NCBI GenBank assembly: GCA_902802585.1 | Contig: CADCMR010000006.1 | Location: forward strand, 1 to 64,000 | Direction of reading: 5' to 3' | Origin: an uncultured bacterium | GTDB lineage: Bacteria > Verrucomicrobiota > Lentisphaeria > Victivallales > UBA1829 | Length of the DNA stretch: 64,000 nt | Part shown: piece after piece, positions 42,491-51,073 of the stretch | Numbering within the stretch: the first letter of the stretch is position 1 | How the letters are laid out: every line of letters begins with the position of its first letter | Notes under the pieces: generated by a model | Seen by the model: the letters and a program-made list of their open reading frames with translations, nothing else | Told to the model about the DNA's origin: nothing | Database searches by the model: none | Translations under genes and position numbers: made by a program

Positions 42491-43534
42491 TTACTCGGTG
42501 ACGACGGACTTGCCGGAGCCTTCCGTGACCTCGCCGACGACGAACGCGCGGATGCCGGCGGATTCGGCGGCGTCCATGGCGGCCTTTGCGGCGTCGGGAC
42601 GGACGAACCAGACCATGCCGACGCCCATGTTGAACACGCGGTAGGCTTCCTGCACGGGGAGGCTTCCGATCTTGACCATAAGGTCGAAGATGGCGGGACG
42701 GAACGGGATCATCGCGGTGTGGAAGACGGCATCAACGGTCTTCGGCAGGATGCGCGGGACGTTGTCGATGAGACCGCCGCCGGTGATGTGGGCGATGCCG
42801 TTGATCGCGACGCCCGCGGCCTTTGCTGCCTTGATGGCGGGGAGGTAGCAGGTATGGGGTTTCAGGAGCGCTTCGCCGACGGATTCGCCGCCGAGCTCCG
42901 ACGGAGTGGATTTCACCGTGTATCCGGCTGCATCGAAAAGGAGCTTGCGGGCGAGGCTGAAACCGTTGGTGTGGAGACCGTTGGACGCGAGCCCGATGGC
43001 GACGTCGCCGGGGGCGATGTTCTCGCCGGTGATAATCTCGCTCTTCTCGACGATGCCGGTGATGATGCCGACCAGGTCAAAGTCGTTGCCGTACATGCCG
43101 GGCATTTCCGCGGTCTCGCCGCCAAGCACGGCGCAGTTTGCGGCGCGGCAGGCATCGGCGATGCCGCCGAGAACGTCTTCATAGAGCGGGCTGCGGAGTT
43201 TGCCGATGCCGATGTAGTCGAGGAAATAGATGGGCTCCGCGCCCTGCACGGCGATATCGTTGATGCAGTGGTTCACGATGTCGAAGCCGACCGTGTCGTA
43301 TTTCTGCATTTCCGCGGCGACCATGAGCTTGGTGCCGACGCCGTCGATGCTGGCGACGAGGACTGGTTCGCGGTAGCCGGGGAAACCCGCCTGGAAGAGA
43401 CCGCCGAAGCCGCCGATAGGGGCGAGCATTTCGGGGCGGCGCGCGGCAGCGAGACGGGGCTTGACGCGGCCGAGGAGTTCAGTAGCGAGGTCGATGTCGA
43501 CGCCGGCTTCTTTGTAGGAGGAAGGAGTTTGCAT
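42491..43534 (-). CDS. purM: Phosphoribosylformylglycinamidine cyclo-ligase
   Basis: 347 residues. It makes AIR from FGAM with ATP, the fifth step of purine synthesis. It starts with SYKEAGVDIDLATELLGRVK, then VASIDGVGTKLMVAAEM, the nucleotide region LGGETAEMPGMY, LASNGLHTNGFSLARK and NGIAHITGGGLIDNVPRILP, all typical of PurM. The C-terminus shows MGVGMVWFVRPDAAKAA. No clear ribosome site precedes ATG 43534, so translation may rely on the rph stop 32 bases upstream. Confidence 0.96.
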   Translation of the reverse strand: MQTPSSYKEAGVDIDLATELLGRVKPRLAAARRPEMLAPIGGFGGLFQAGFPGYREPVLVASIDGVGTKLMVAAEMQKYDTVGFDIVNHCINDIAVQGAEPIYFLDYIGIGKLRSPLYEDVLGGIADACRAANCAVLGGETAEMPGMYGNDFDLVGIITGIVEKSEIITGENIAPGDVAIGLASNGLHTNGFSLARKLLFDAAGYTVKSTPSELGGESVGEALLKPHTCYLPAIKAAKAAGVAINGIAHITGGGLIDNVPRILPKTVDAVFHTAMIPFRPAIFDLMVKIGSLPVQEAYRVFNMGVGMVWFVRPDAAKAAMDAAESAGIRAFVVGEVTEGSGKSVVTE

Positions 43535-43566
43535 GCGGCAGGGGTGCTTTCGTGTTGTATGTGAAG

Positions 43567-44370
43567 TTATTTGAGTTTGAGATTGGAGAACGCGGCTCCG
43601 AGGCTGCCGAAGGGTTCGTTGCTCGACGGAAGCGGATAGGCGGAAAGGATCTTGTTCTGCGCCTCGAAAACCGGGGCGAGCCCGACCTGCGCCAGCTCAA
43701 GGATTTTGTCGAGCTGTTCACGGTCGAACGGGACCTCCTCGGCGGTGCCCTGAAGCTCGATGAACTTGCCGGACTCGGTCATGACGACGTTGAAATCGAC
43801 GTCCGCGCCGGAATCCTCCTCGTAGCAGAGGTCGAGCAGCGGCACGCCGCCACGGATGCCGACACTGATCGCGCCGACGTTCTCGCGCATGGGGAACCGC
43901 TGGATCTTTTTCCCGGCGAGGAGCTTGCGGAACGCGATCTGGAGCACGACGCTGGCGCCGCAGATGGAGGCGCAGCGGGTGCCGCCGTCCGCGTCGATCA
44001 CGTCGCAGTCGATGTACAGCGTGTTCTGACCGAGCGCCTGCAGGTCGATGACGGAACGGAAGGAACGCCCGATGAGGCGCTGAATCTCCATGGTACGTCC
44101 GGACTGCTTGCCGCGGGAGGCTTCGCGCGCGACGCGCGTATTGCCCGCGCCGGGGATCATGCCGTATTCGCTGGTGACCCAGCCGCCGGAAACGCCCTGC
44201 TGGCGCATCCAACCGGGGACGCCCTGTTCGAACGAGGCGGAGCAGATAACCTTGGTACCGCCGACTTCGATGAGCGCGGAGGCGATCGGGTGGGCGAGGT
44301 AGTCCGGGGTGATGCGGAATTTGCGCGGCTGGGACGGCGCGCGACCGTCGATGCGTCTGGTGTTGTTCAT
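43567..44370 (-). CDS. rph: Ribonuclease PH
   Basis: 267 residues, about 30 longer than the usual 238 because of a Ser/Pro-rich tail (KILSAYPLPSSNEPFGSLG). It trims tRNA 3' ends with phosphate. The core begins with RAPSQPRKFRITPDYLAHP, and has GWVTSEYGMIPGAGNTR, QSGRTMEIQRLIGRSFR, IDCDVIDADGGTRCASI and DFNVVMTESGKFIELQGTAE. It begins 22 bases after the 3' end of the SRP RNA gene on the same strand. Confidence 0.95.
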   Translation of the reverse strand: MNNTRRIDGRAPSQPRKFRITPDYLAHPIASALIEVGGTKVICSASFEQGVPGWMRQQGVSGGWVTSEYGMIPGAGNTRVAREASRGKQSGRTMEIQRLIGRSFRSVIDLQALGQNTLYIDCDVIDADGGTRCASICGASVVLQIAFRKLLAGKKIQRFPMRENVGAISVGIRGGVPLLDLCYEEDSGADVDFNVVMTESGKFIELQGTAEEVPFDREQLDKILELAQVGLAPVFEAQNKILSAYPLPSSNEPFGSLGAAFSNLKLK

Positions 44371-44392
44371 GCGGAATCCATTGGTTCAAAAG

Positions 44393-44508
44393 AAAAGCCG
44401 CCGCCCGACAGATGACCTACGCGCAAGGTCTTAACGCTTAGAGCTGCTTTGTTCCCAACCTGACTCGGTTCACGCAATTCCATCGCACAGGGTCCGGCGG
44501 ACGACGGC
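44393..44508 (-). ncRNA. ffs: Signal recognition particle RNA (small bacterial type, 4.5S)
   Basis: On the minus strand GCCGTCGTCCG at the 5' end pairs with CGGGCGGCGGC at the 3' end (U-G wobbles included), leaving TTTTC as a terminator tail. The conserved apical part reads GTGAACCGAGTCAGG-TTG-GGAA-CAA-AGCAGC followed by TCTAAGCG. The GGAA tetraloop and the CAGG/AGCAG symmetric loop that bind Ffh are intact. The usual closing stem UCC/GGA is replaced by UUG/CAA, a compensated change. About 112-116 nucleotides, the normal size. It lies between accD and rph and may be cut out of their transcript; a CATAAT box ends just before it but no good -35 is seen. Confidence 0.88.
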
Positions 44509-44513
44509 AAATA

Positions 44514-45464
44514 TTATGCTGGTTTCTGTTTGCGGGAAGATTTTCCCGCCTTATTTACTTTACACCGTTTTGTGAAATATTCAAGGCAAAGTGTGAGTTC
44601 CGCCCGTAAATTTTTCCGTTCGATGATCCGGTCGACGAAGCCCTTCTGGAGCAGGAACTCCGAAGTCTGGAATCCCTCCGGAAGCTGCGCCTGCGTGGTC
44701 GCCTCGATCACGCGGCGTCCGGCGAAGCCGACCATCGCGCCCGGTTCGGCGAGGATCAGGTCGCCGAGCGAGGCGAAACTGGCGGTGACGCCGGCGGTGG
44801 TGGGATGGGTCAGGATCACGATGTACGGCAGACCGGCCTCCTTGTGGCGGTACAGAGCGCCGCTGGTCTTCGCCATCTGCATGAGGCTGATGAGCCCCTC
44901 GTACATGCGCGCGCCGCCGCTGGCGGTGACGATCACGAGCGGGAGGCGCTTCGCGGTGGCGGTCTCGATGGCACGCGTAATCTTCTCGCCGACGACTGCG
45001 CCCATGCTGGCTCCGAGGAAGCGGAAGTCCATGACGGCGAGGACGTACGGGATGAAGTTGATGGCGGTAACGCCGGAGATCACGGCATCGCGGAGACCGG
45101 TCTTCTCGTGGTTGGCGCGGAGCTTTTCGACGTAGGGGGACACACCCTCGAACTTGAGCGTATCGACGGATTCGAGCTTCGGGTCGAGCTCCTGGAAACT
45201 GCCGAGGTCGGTCAGCAGGTCGATGCGCTCCAGCGCGGTCAGCGGGTAATGGTAGCCGCACTTCGGGCAGACCTGCAGGTTTTCCTCCTTGCGGCTGGAG
45301 AAGATCAGTTCATTGCAGTTTTTGCATTTTTCCCAAAGCCCCTGCGGGATGTCCTTCCGTTTCGCGACCTCGGCCTGTTTCTGGATGCCGTGATGCGCGA
45401 TGACGCCGACCGGAACCGCGGAGGTCGTCGGCAGAGGTTTGACTTTTTTGGTAAAAGCAGCCAT
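44514..45464 (-). CDS. accD: Acetyl-CoA carboxylase carboxyltransferase subunit beta
   Basis: 316 residues. The N-terminal zinc ribbon is complete: WEKCKNCNELIFSS and LQVCPKCGYHYP. The crotonase-fold domain has ASGGARMYEGLISLMQMAKT and VILTHPTTAGVTASFASLGD, with EPGAMVGFAGRRVIEATT and KGFVDRIIER. It forms malonyl-CoA with AccA. The protein ends in a basic tail (KSSRKQKPA). AAGGTG lies upstream of the ATG. accA, accB and accC are not in the window. Confidence 0.96.
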   Translation of the reverse strand: MAAFTKKVKPLPTTSAVPVGVIAHHGIQKQAEVAKRKDIPQGLWEKCKNCNELIFSSRKEENLQVCPKCGYHYPLTALERIDLLTDLGSFQELDPKLESVDTLKFEGVSPYVEKLRANHEKTGLRDAVISGVTAINFIPYVLAVMDFRFLGASMGAVVGEKITRAIETATAKRLPLVIVTASGGARMYEGLISLMQMAKTSGALYRHKEAGLPYIVILTHPTTAGVTASFASLGDLILAEPGAMVGFAGRRVIEATTQAQLPEGFQTSEFLLQKGFVDRIIERKNLRAELTLCLEYFTKRCKVNKAGKSSRKQKPA

Positions 45465-45511
45465 GGCAGCACCTTATCTTTAGGTTGATTCCGGCTTGTA
45501 ATTCATATTTC

Positions 45512-46231
45512 TCAGCGGCGGGCAGCCGAAACGGCGAAGACCCTGGCGGCTCCCGCGTCAAGCAGGACAGACGCCGCGGTGGCAAGCGTGGTGCCCGTCG
45601 TCAAAACATCGTCTACAATTAATATAGCACGTTTTTCGCATTTTGTCGAATCCGTCGGCGAAAAAGCGCCCGTTAAATTCAAAATTCTTTCCCTGCGGCT
45701 CAGACGCGCCTGCTGGCGGGTGCGCCGGACACGTCGGAGCGCCCGGACCACCGGGATGCCGAGCTCCGCGGAAATGCCCTGGCTGATCAGGTCCGCCTGA
45801 TTGAATCCGCGCTGGACGAAGCGCGTCCAGTGGAGCGGGACGGGAGCGATCATGTCGGCGGGGCAGGGCAGCTCGCGTTTCAGCTTGGACCCGAGCAGTC
45901 GTCCGAGCGAACGCGCGAACTCCGGGCGGTTGCGGTATTTCAGCATCATGACCGCGAGGCGCGCGTTTCCCTCCATGTGGAAGAGCGAAAACGCCTGGCT
46001 CCAAGGACGCTGCGGCTGGTGAAGGCATTTCGGACAGACGTCCAGGATGCCGTCCATCGGACCGCCGCAGCCCGGGCAGTACGGCGGCGCAATGAAGGGC
46101 AGCGACTCCAGACACTCCGCGCAGAACATCCCCGGCGTGCCGTCGAACGGCGGTTTCCCGCAAACAGGACAGCGGAACGGCGCGACCGCGGAAAGGCACG
46201 GCATGAGCAGGGATTCGAGGCGGAACGGCAT
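45512..46231 (-). CDS. comF: ComF-family phosphoribosyltransferase-like protein
   Basis: 239 residues. A double zinc-finger start (FRCPVCGKPP, MFCAECLESLP, YCPGCGGPM, VCPKCLHQP) is followed by the phosphoribosyltransferase fold with LVPLHWTRFVQRGFNQADL-type sequence and the PRPP loop AILIVDDVLTTGTTL. ComF acts in DNA uptake during natural transformation. It sits nine bases after dprA, another competence gene, which supports the call. Confidence 0.92.
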   Translation of the reverse strand: MPFRLESLLMPCLSAVAPFRCPVCGKPPFDGTPGMFCAECLESLPFIAPPYCPGCGGPMDGILDVCPKCLHQPQRPWSQAFSLFHMEGNARLAVMMLKYRNRPEFARSLGRLLGSKLKRELPCPADMIAPVPLHWTRFVQRGFNQADLISQGISAELGIPVVRALRRVRRTRQQARLSRRERILNLTGAFSPTDSTKCEKRAILIVDDVLTTGTTLATAASVLLDAGAARVFAVSAARR

Positions 46232-46240
46232 GGCGCTGCC

Positions 46241-47398
46241 TCAGCGTTTTTTCGAGTAGGTGCCGTCCGGATTCTTGCGGACGCGGTGGAGGATCTCAAG
46301 GCCGATCATCGTGGAGATCACGGTGGACGGTGGGATGTCCGTCGATTCGGAGATCGCGTCGACGTTCGCCGGGCCTTTCGCCAGCACGTTCAGGATCGCC
46401 GTCTCCTCCTCGGAGAACATGGAGTCGTCGAGCGCGTCCGGTTCGCACTGCGAGGCGTCGGCGTCGTCCGCGCCGAACGGGCTGACGGGCGTTTCCTTGA
46501 GCGCGGCGGGATGGAATCCGGGCAGGAAATCGAATTCGTCCAGGATGTCGTCGAAGTTCATGACGAGTTTCGCGCCCTGCTTGATGAGTGTGTTGCATCC
46601 CGCCGCCGAGGGGTTGTCCGCCTCGCCCGGCACGGCAAACACGTGACGGCCCTGTTCCAGCGCCTGCGCCGCCGTGATCAGCGAACCGCTGTTGACGCCC
46701 GCTTCGACCACCAGCGTGCCGCAGGACAGCCCCGCGATGATGCGGTTGCGCATCGGGAACGTGTGGCGCGTGGGCACGGTGGTCATGGGGAACTCGGAAA
46801 TGACCGCGCCGCCGGACCGGATGATGGCGCGGGCGAGGTCGAGGTTTTCGACGGGGTGAAGCTTGGCGAGGCCGCCGCCGAGCACGGCGATGGTTTTGCC
46901 GCCCGCGTCGACCGTCGCCTGGTGCACGATCGTGTCGATGCCGACCGCCAGTCCGCTGACAGTGGCCCAGCCGCCGTACGCGGCGGATTCCGAGAGGTGG
47001 CGCGCCATGCGTGCGCCGTAGTTCGAGGCGTTGCGCGTGCCGACGATGGAGATGGAGCGGACGGCGAGGTCGGCGGGCAGGCTTCCGCGCATGTAGATGC
47101 AGAGCGGGGCATCGCGGAGTTCGCGCAGAGCCGCCGGATACTCGTCGTCGGTGCGGCAGAGGATGGTCACGCCGCCGTTCCGCGCGATCTCAAGCTCGCG
47201 GTCGAACTCGACGAAATCGCGCCAGCGGAGGATGCGTTCGGCGAGTCCGGAACTGATGCCGCGGATACGGGAAAGCGAGGCGGCGTCCGACTCGAAGATG
47301 GCGGAAACGGAGCCGCAGAATTCGATCAGGGCATTGGCGCGGGAACCGCCGATGCCGTTCAGCATGTTCAGGATAATGCAGCCGTCATGGTCGTTCAC
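46241..47398 (-). CDS. dprA: DNA processing protein DprA
   Basis: 385 residues. It loads RecA onto incoming single-stranded DNA in transformation. An N-terminal helix-hairpin region (LNGIGGSRANALIEF) precedes the Rossmann core: SIVGTRNASNYGARMA, TVSGLAVGIDTIVHQ, TIAVLGGGL, FPMRNRIIAGLSCGTLVVEA and GCNTLIKQGAKLV. A C-terminal winged helix (ILNVLAKGPANVDAISEST) completes it. The start is GTG at 47398, with GGGAGGAAG six bases upstream, inside the end of aroB (14-base overlap). Confidence 0.95.
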   Translation of the reverse strand: MNDHDGCIILNMLNGIGGSRANALIEFCGSVSAIFESDAASLSRIRGISSGLAERILRWRDFVEFDRELEIARNGGVTILCRTDDEYPAALRELRDAPLCIYMRGSLPADLAVRSISIVGTRNASNYGARMARHLSESAAYGGWATVSGLAVGIDTIVHQATVDAGGKTIAVLGGGLAKLHPVENLDLARAIIRSGGAVISEFPMTTVPTRHTFPMRNRIIAGLSCGTLVVEAGVNSGSLITAAQALEQGRHVFAVPGEADNPSAAGCNTLIKQGAKLVMNFDDILDEFDFLPGFHPAALKETPVSPFGADDADASQCEPDALDDSMFSEEETAILNVLAKGPANVDAISESTDIPPSTVISTMIGLEILHRVRKNPDGTYSKKR

Positions 47399-48482
47399 AG
47401 ACTTCCTCCCAGACGGCTTCGATCGCCTCGCGCGGCACATCCGTGCGGACCTCGGCGTGCCCGATTTCGAGCGGCAGGACGATGCGCGGCACCCCGGAAA
47501 CAGCCTTCTTGTCCGACGCCATCGCCGCCAGCAGCGCGGCGGGTTCGCAGCCGGAGACCGTGACGGGCAGACGGTACTGGCGGAGCAGCGCGGCGATCTT
47601 TTCGGCGGAATCCGCGTCGAGTTTGCCGAGCCGGACCGAGAGCCGGGCGGCGGCGGCGGTCCCGACCGCGACCGCTTCGCCATGCTCCAGCCCGCGGTAG
47701 TCCTGCACTTTTTCGATCGCGTGTCCGAAAGTATGCCCGAGGTTGAGCAGCATGCGTTCGCCGCGTTCCTGTTCGTCACGGGAAACCACGGCGGCTTTCA
47801 GAGTGCAGGAACGCGCCACGAGGGACGCGAGGCGGGCATGGTCATGGAACAGGGAATCTCCGGCGGCTTCCAGTTCGTCGAAGAGTGTGCGGTCGAAGAG
47901 AACGGCGTGCTTGATGAGCTCGGCGAAACCGTTCGCCATCTCGCGGGGCGGGAGCGACGCCAGGAACGAGGTGTCCATCAGGACGGCTTTCGGCTGGTAG
48001 AACGTGCCGACCAGGTTCTTTCCCTCGGGCAGGTCCACGCCGGTTTTGCCGCCGACGCCGGAGTCGATCATCGCCAGCAGAGACGTCGGGACCTGCACGC
48101 AGCGGATCCCGCGCATGTAGACCGACGCGGCAAACGCAGCCATGTCGCCGGCCACGCCGCCGCCCAGTCCGACGATCAGCGAACCGCGGTCAAGCCCGGC
48201 GCGTGCAGCGTCCTGGCAGATGTCCCCGATCGTGGCGAGGTGCTTGGAGGTCTCGCCGGCGGGGAAGACGGATTCGGACACGCCGGAAGCACCGGCGTCA
48301 AGAAGCGTACGGGACAGGAGTCCGCCGTACAGCGGAAAAACGTTGGAATCGGAGACGACCAGGACTTTCACGCCCTTCGCGAACGGCGCAAGCAGTCCGG
48401 AGGCGGCGCCCGAAGCGAAGAGGTCCCGCGCCACGGAAATATCGTAGGAGCGCGCACCGAGGCTGACTTGCACGGTCTCCAT
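47385..48482 (-). CDS. aroB: 3-dehydroquinate synthase
   Basis: 365 residues. It converts DAHP to dehydroquinate, the second shikimate step, using NAD+ and a divalent metal. The NAD region VLVVSDSNVFPLYGG, the signature GGGVAGDMAAFAASVYMRGI, SLLAMIDSGVGGKTGVDLPEGKN and the metal ligands in ELIKHAVLF and NLGHTFGHAIE are all present. One base separates it from hisA. Confidence 0.96.
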   Translation of the reverse strand: METVQVSLGARSYDISVARDLFASGAASGLLAPFAKGVKVLVVSDSNVFPLYGGLLSRTLLDAGASGVSESVFPAGETSKHLATIGDICQDAARAGLDRGSLIVGLGGGVAGDMAAFAASVYMRGIRCVQVPTSLLAMIDSGVGGKTGVDLPEGKNLVGTFYQPKAVLMDTSFLASLPPREMANGFAELIKHAVLFDRTLFDELEAAGDSLFHDHARLASLVARSCTLKAAVVSRDEQERGERMLLNLGHTFGHAIEKVQDYRGLEHGEAVAVGTAAAARLSVRLGKLDADSAEKIAALLRQYRLPVTVSGCEPAALLAAMASDKKAVSGVPRIVLPLEIGHAEVRTDVPREAIEAVWEEVCERP

Positions 48483-48483
48483 G

Positions 48484-49227
48484 TCAGCGGGCGTCCTTGT
48501 CCTGCGCGGCGGCGAGAAGCTCGGCGTAGGTGGTACGGCCGTCGTAGAGCGCCTTGCCCACGATCGCGCCTTCGAGGTTTGCGCAGCCGAGCGAGACCAG
48601 GTTGCGCACGTCCGCGGACGAGCTCACGCCGCCAGACGCGATGATCTTGCAGTCAGGGAGCTGTTCGCAGAAGCTCCGCATGAACGGGAGGTTCGGCCCT
48701 TTCAGCGCGCCGTCGGTGGCGATGTCGGTGAAGATGAAGCGCTCGATACCGAAGAGGAACAGCGACCGTGCGAGCGCCGCGGCGTCGACCGTGGAGGTCT
48801 CGACCCAGCCGCGCGTCGCGACCTTGCCGTCGCGGGCGTCAATTCCCGCCACGATCTTCTCCTGCCCGAACGCGTTGATGAAGTCCTCGGCGCTCTTCGG
48901 ATCGTCGCAGACCGCGGTCCCGAGGATCACGCGGGACACGCCCAGGTCGAACGCCCGTTTTGCGTCGTCGACGGTGCGGATGCCGCCGCCGAGCTCGCAC
49001 GGGATGGAGACGCGGGCGCAGACCGCGCGGATCGCTTCGGAATTGGTCATCGCGCCGGATTTCGCGCCATCGAGGTCGACGAGGTGGATCAGCGGCGCAC
49101 CGGCCTGTTCCCAAACAGCGGCCTGGTCGGCGGGCGTGCTCTCGTAAACCGTCTCCTTCGCGTAGTCGCCCTGGAAGAGGCGGACACAGTTGCCGTGAAG
49201 CAGATCAATGGCGGGGAATAATTTCAT
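48484..49227 (-). CDS. hisA: ProFAR isomerase (phosphoribosylformimino-AICAR isomerase)
   Basis: 247 residues, TIM barrel. The fourth step of histidine synthesis. The N-terminus FPAIDLLHGNCVRLFQGDY has the first catalytic aspartate; LGGGIRTVDDAKRAFDLG and the phosphate loops IFTDIATDGALKGPN and IASGGVSSSADV are typical. ATG 49227 overlaps the hisH stop as ATGA and has AAAGGAGAG upstream. Confidence 0.95.
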   Translation of the reverse strand: MKLFPAIDLLHGNCVRLFQGDYAKETVYESTPADQAAVWEQAGAPLIHLVDLDGAKSGAMTNSEAIRAVCARVSIPCELGGGIRTVDDAKRAFDLGVSRVILGTAVCDDPKSAEDFINAFGQEKIVAGIDARDGKVATRGWVETSTVDAAALARSLFLFGIERFIFTDIATDGALKGPNLPFMRSFCEQLPDCKIIASGGVSSSADVRNLVSLGCANLEGAIVGKALYDGRTTYAELLAAAQDKDAR

Positions 49228-49853
49228 GGCTGATTCTCTCCTTTGCACAGGGCCGAAAATCCGCGCAGGATCGCCAGCCCGTTTTCCTGGCTTTTCTCCG
49301 GATGGAACTGCGTCGCCGCCAGGTTGCCGCGCGACACAGCCGAAGTGAAACCGCAGATATAATCCGTTTGTCCGGCGGTCACGGACGCGTCATCCGGCAC
49401 AACATAGAACGAATGGACGAAATAGAACCATTTCGGTTCCTTGAACGAAGCGAAGCACGGGTGCGCCGAACGGAAGGAAACCGTGTTCCAGCCCATGTGC
49501 GGCACTTTCTCCGTCGCGGACTCGAACTTGCGGCAGCAGCCCTTCAGGATCCCGAGCCCCGGCACGCCCGGTGCTTCCTCGCTGGATTCGAACAGCATCT
49601 GGAGCCCCAGGCAAATCCCGAGGAACGGCTTGTCCGCCGCGGTCCAGTCGCGCAGGAAGCCGACAAAACCGGCGCGGTCGAGATTCTTCATCGCGTCGTG
49701 GAAATTCCCGACGCCCGGCAGGACCACGCCCGCCGCACCGGCGGCCTCGGCCGGCGCGCGCACGATGCGGACTTCGGCGCCCGCATAAATCAAGGCTCTC
49801 TCCACGTTGCGGAGATTGCCCATGTCGTAGTCGATGAGTGCGATCAATGCCAT
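49224..49853 (-). CDS. hisH: Imidazole glycerol phosphate synthase glutaminase subunit
   Basis: 209 residues. A class I glutamine amidotransferase giving ammonia to HisF. The nucleophile is in KPFLGICLGLQMLFESS, with LPGVGNFHDAM and the His-Glu pair in LAATQFHPEKS. The oxyanion-loop region and the VPHMGWNTV motif are normal. It begins the long minus-strand operon and has its own promoter. hisF is not in the window. Confidence 0.96.
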   Translation of the reverse strand: MALIALIDYDMGNLRNVERALIYAGAEVRIVRAPAEAAGAAGVVLPGVGNFHDAMKNLDRAGFVGFLRDWTAADKPFLGICLGLQMLFESSEEAPGVPGLGILKGCCRKFESATEKVPHMGWNTVSFRSAHPCFASFKEPKWFYFVHSFYVVPDDASVTAGQTDYICGFTSAVSRGNLAATQFHPEKSQENGLAILRGFSALCKGENQP

Positions 49854-49891
49854 ATTGATCCATCCTTATTTACAAAATAGAACCGTCATTT

Positions 49892-49920
49892 AATATACGC
49901 CTTTTTCTTAAAAAAGTCAA
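49892..49920 (-). promoter_or_regulatory. Promoter of the hisH-to-zinc-ribbon operon
   Basis: Minus strand TTGACT (49915-49920), 17-base spacer, TATATT (49892-49897), about 40 bases before the hisH start. Confidence 0.7.
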
Positions 49921-50067
49921 ATAACACCCTCGATTTCGCCGTGAAGAGCTTTCCATCTCATTGTCCAGGGACAGTCTTTTCCTATGTTTTTTCAAGTTTT
50001 TCTGAAAAAGTGTATCTTTTTTTAAATTTTTTTTGATTTTCGGCTTTCTTTTTTTAAAATCGGGGTT

Positions 50068-50292
50068 ATGTTTACGGTAAGGGTTTTTGCCATTCGGCAG
50101 GAACGTTCACATATCACATTTGGAATTTGCTGCGAAAACGAGGCCGCGCTCCTGAAAAAAGCGCCGCCCGAAACAACCGCGCATTGCGGATCGAACGGGA
50201 AATATGACTTGGAGTTTGGACAAATCAAGGCTGACGGCAGGTCGGAACGCATCATCGGCGGTCCGACGCCGCCGCTGTCGCATTTGATTTGA
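50068..50292 (+). CDS. Weak open frame, possible 74-residue protein
   Basis: Begins ATG TTT ACG and ends TTG ATT TGA. A GGGG is four bases before the ATG, too close for a good ribosome site. The peptide (MFTVRVFAIRQERSHITFGI at the start) shows no known domain, signal or membrane helix. Codon use is less GC-biased than in neighbouring genes. It may be non-coding. Confidence 0.2.
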   Translation: MFTVRVFAIRQERSHITFGICCENEAALLKKAPPETTAHCGSNGKYDLEFGQIKADGRSERIIGGPTPPLSHLI

Positions 50293-50408
50293 TACCGGGA
50301 AGTCGGGCGGAATGCCGTCCGGTCCGGGTTCCTTTTCCACATGTTCCCGCCCAGTCCCCGGCGCGGATGCCATTCGTTTTCGCCGCTTCGCAGAAAACGC
50401 AGTGGTTC

Positions 50409-51068
50409 ATGTACGACGAACAGACAGTCGATCATGCCGGTCCGGTCTGCGGCACGCCCTCCGCGGCGACCACGGATGCTGTAACATTGCATGATCTGAA
50501 AAAAGCCGTCCGGCGCGAGAAAATCGCGCTGCGCCGCGCGATGCCGCCCCACATACGTTCGGCGGCGGACGACGCGATCAACGGCACGCTTCTGGACATC
50601 GTCCGGACGGAGAAACCGTCCGGGCTCGTCGCGTATGTCAGCGACGGCACGGAACCCGATCTCGCACCGGTCATGCGGTACGCGCTTCAGGCGGGCATCA
50701 CGCTCTGCCTGCCGCGTTTCGAGCAGTCCGGCGCATATTCCATCGTGACGGTGCGTTCCCTGGACTTTCCGGTGTCCCACTGGGGCATCCCGGAACCGTC
50801 CGCCGATGCCCCGGCGGCTCCATCGGAACTGCTTGCGGAAGCCCTTTGGCTGGTACCCGGCGTGGCATTCGATCCCGCCTGCCGCCGTCTCGGACGCGGC
50901 AAAGGCGTTTACGACCGCCTGCTTGCCCGGGGAGCCGGAAAAACCATCGGTATCTTTTATGAACTCCAGAGATGCGCGGAGCTGCCCTGTGAGCCCACGG
51001 ACCAGCCCGTCGGCCGCGTCGTCACCGAATCCGGCGTCTTTGGTTGCAAAAACAATGTCAGGAGTTAA
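50409..51068 (+). CDS. fau: 5-formyltetrahydrofolate cyclo-ligase
   Basis: About 219 residues from ATG 50409. The enzyme core begins near a TTG at 50487 (LHDLKKAVRREKIALRRAMP), so a 193-residue form is equally possible; neither start has a clear ribosome site. The family signature PGVAFDPACRRLGRGKGVYDRL is complete, and LVAYVSDGTEPDLAPVMRYAL and ITLCLPRF match the fold. It converts 5-formyl-THF to methenyl-THF with ATP. It is the first gene of fau-rny-HD-oppF, five bases before rny. Confidence 0.88.
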   Translation: MYDEQTVDHAGPVCGTPSAATTDAVTLHDLKKAVRREKIALRRAMPPHIRSAADDAINGTLLDIVRTEKPSGLVAYVSDGTEPDLAPVMRYALQAGITLCLPRFEQSGAYSIVTVRSLDFPVSHWGIPEPSADAPAAPSELLAEALWLVPGVAFDPACRRLGRGKGVYDRLLARGAGKTIGIFYELQRCAELPCEPTDQPVGRVVTESGVFGCKNNVRS

Positions 51069-51073
51069 TTCCC

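Larger units (their letters stand above)
49854..50408. other. Long divergent spacer between hisH and fau
   Basis: About 555 bases. The hisH promoter is at one end. The centre (49930-50070) is strongly T-rich on the plus strand. From 50068 there is one weak open frame of 74 codons, and 50290-50408 is GC-rich with a short GTTTTC-containing hairpin running into fau. No established RNA family was recognised. Confidence 0.5.

Noticed and set aside
50290-50480. 6S RNA candidate upstream of fau
   Set aside because: Position and size fit, and AGTCCCC and CATGC-CGGTCCG strings recall E. coli 6S, but the two halves do not pair into the required long hairpin with a central bubble.
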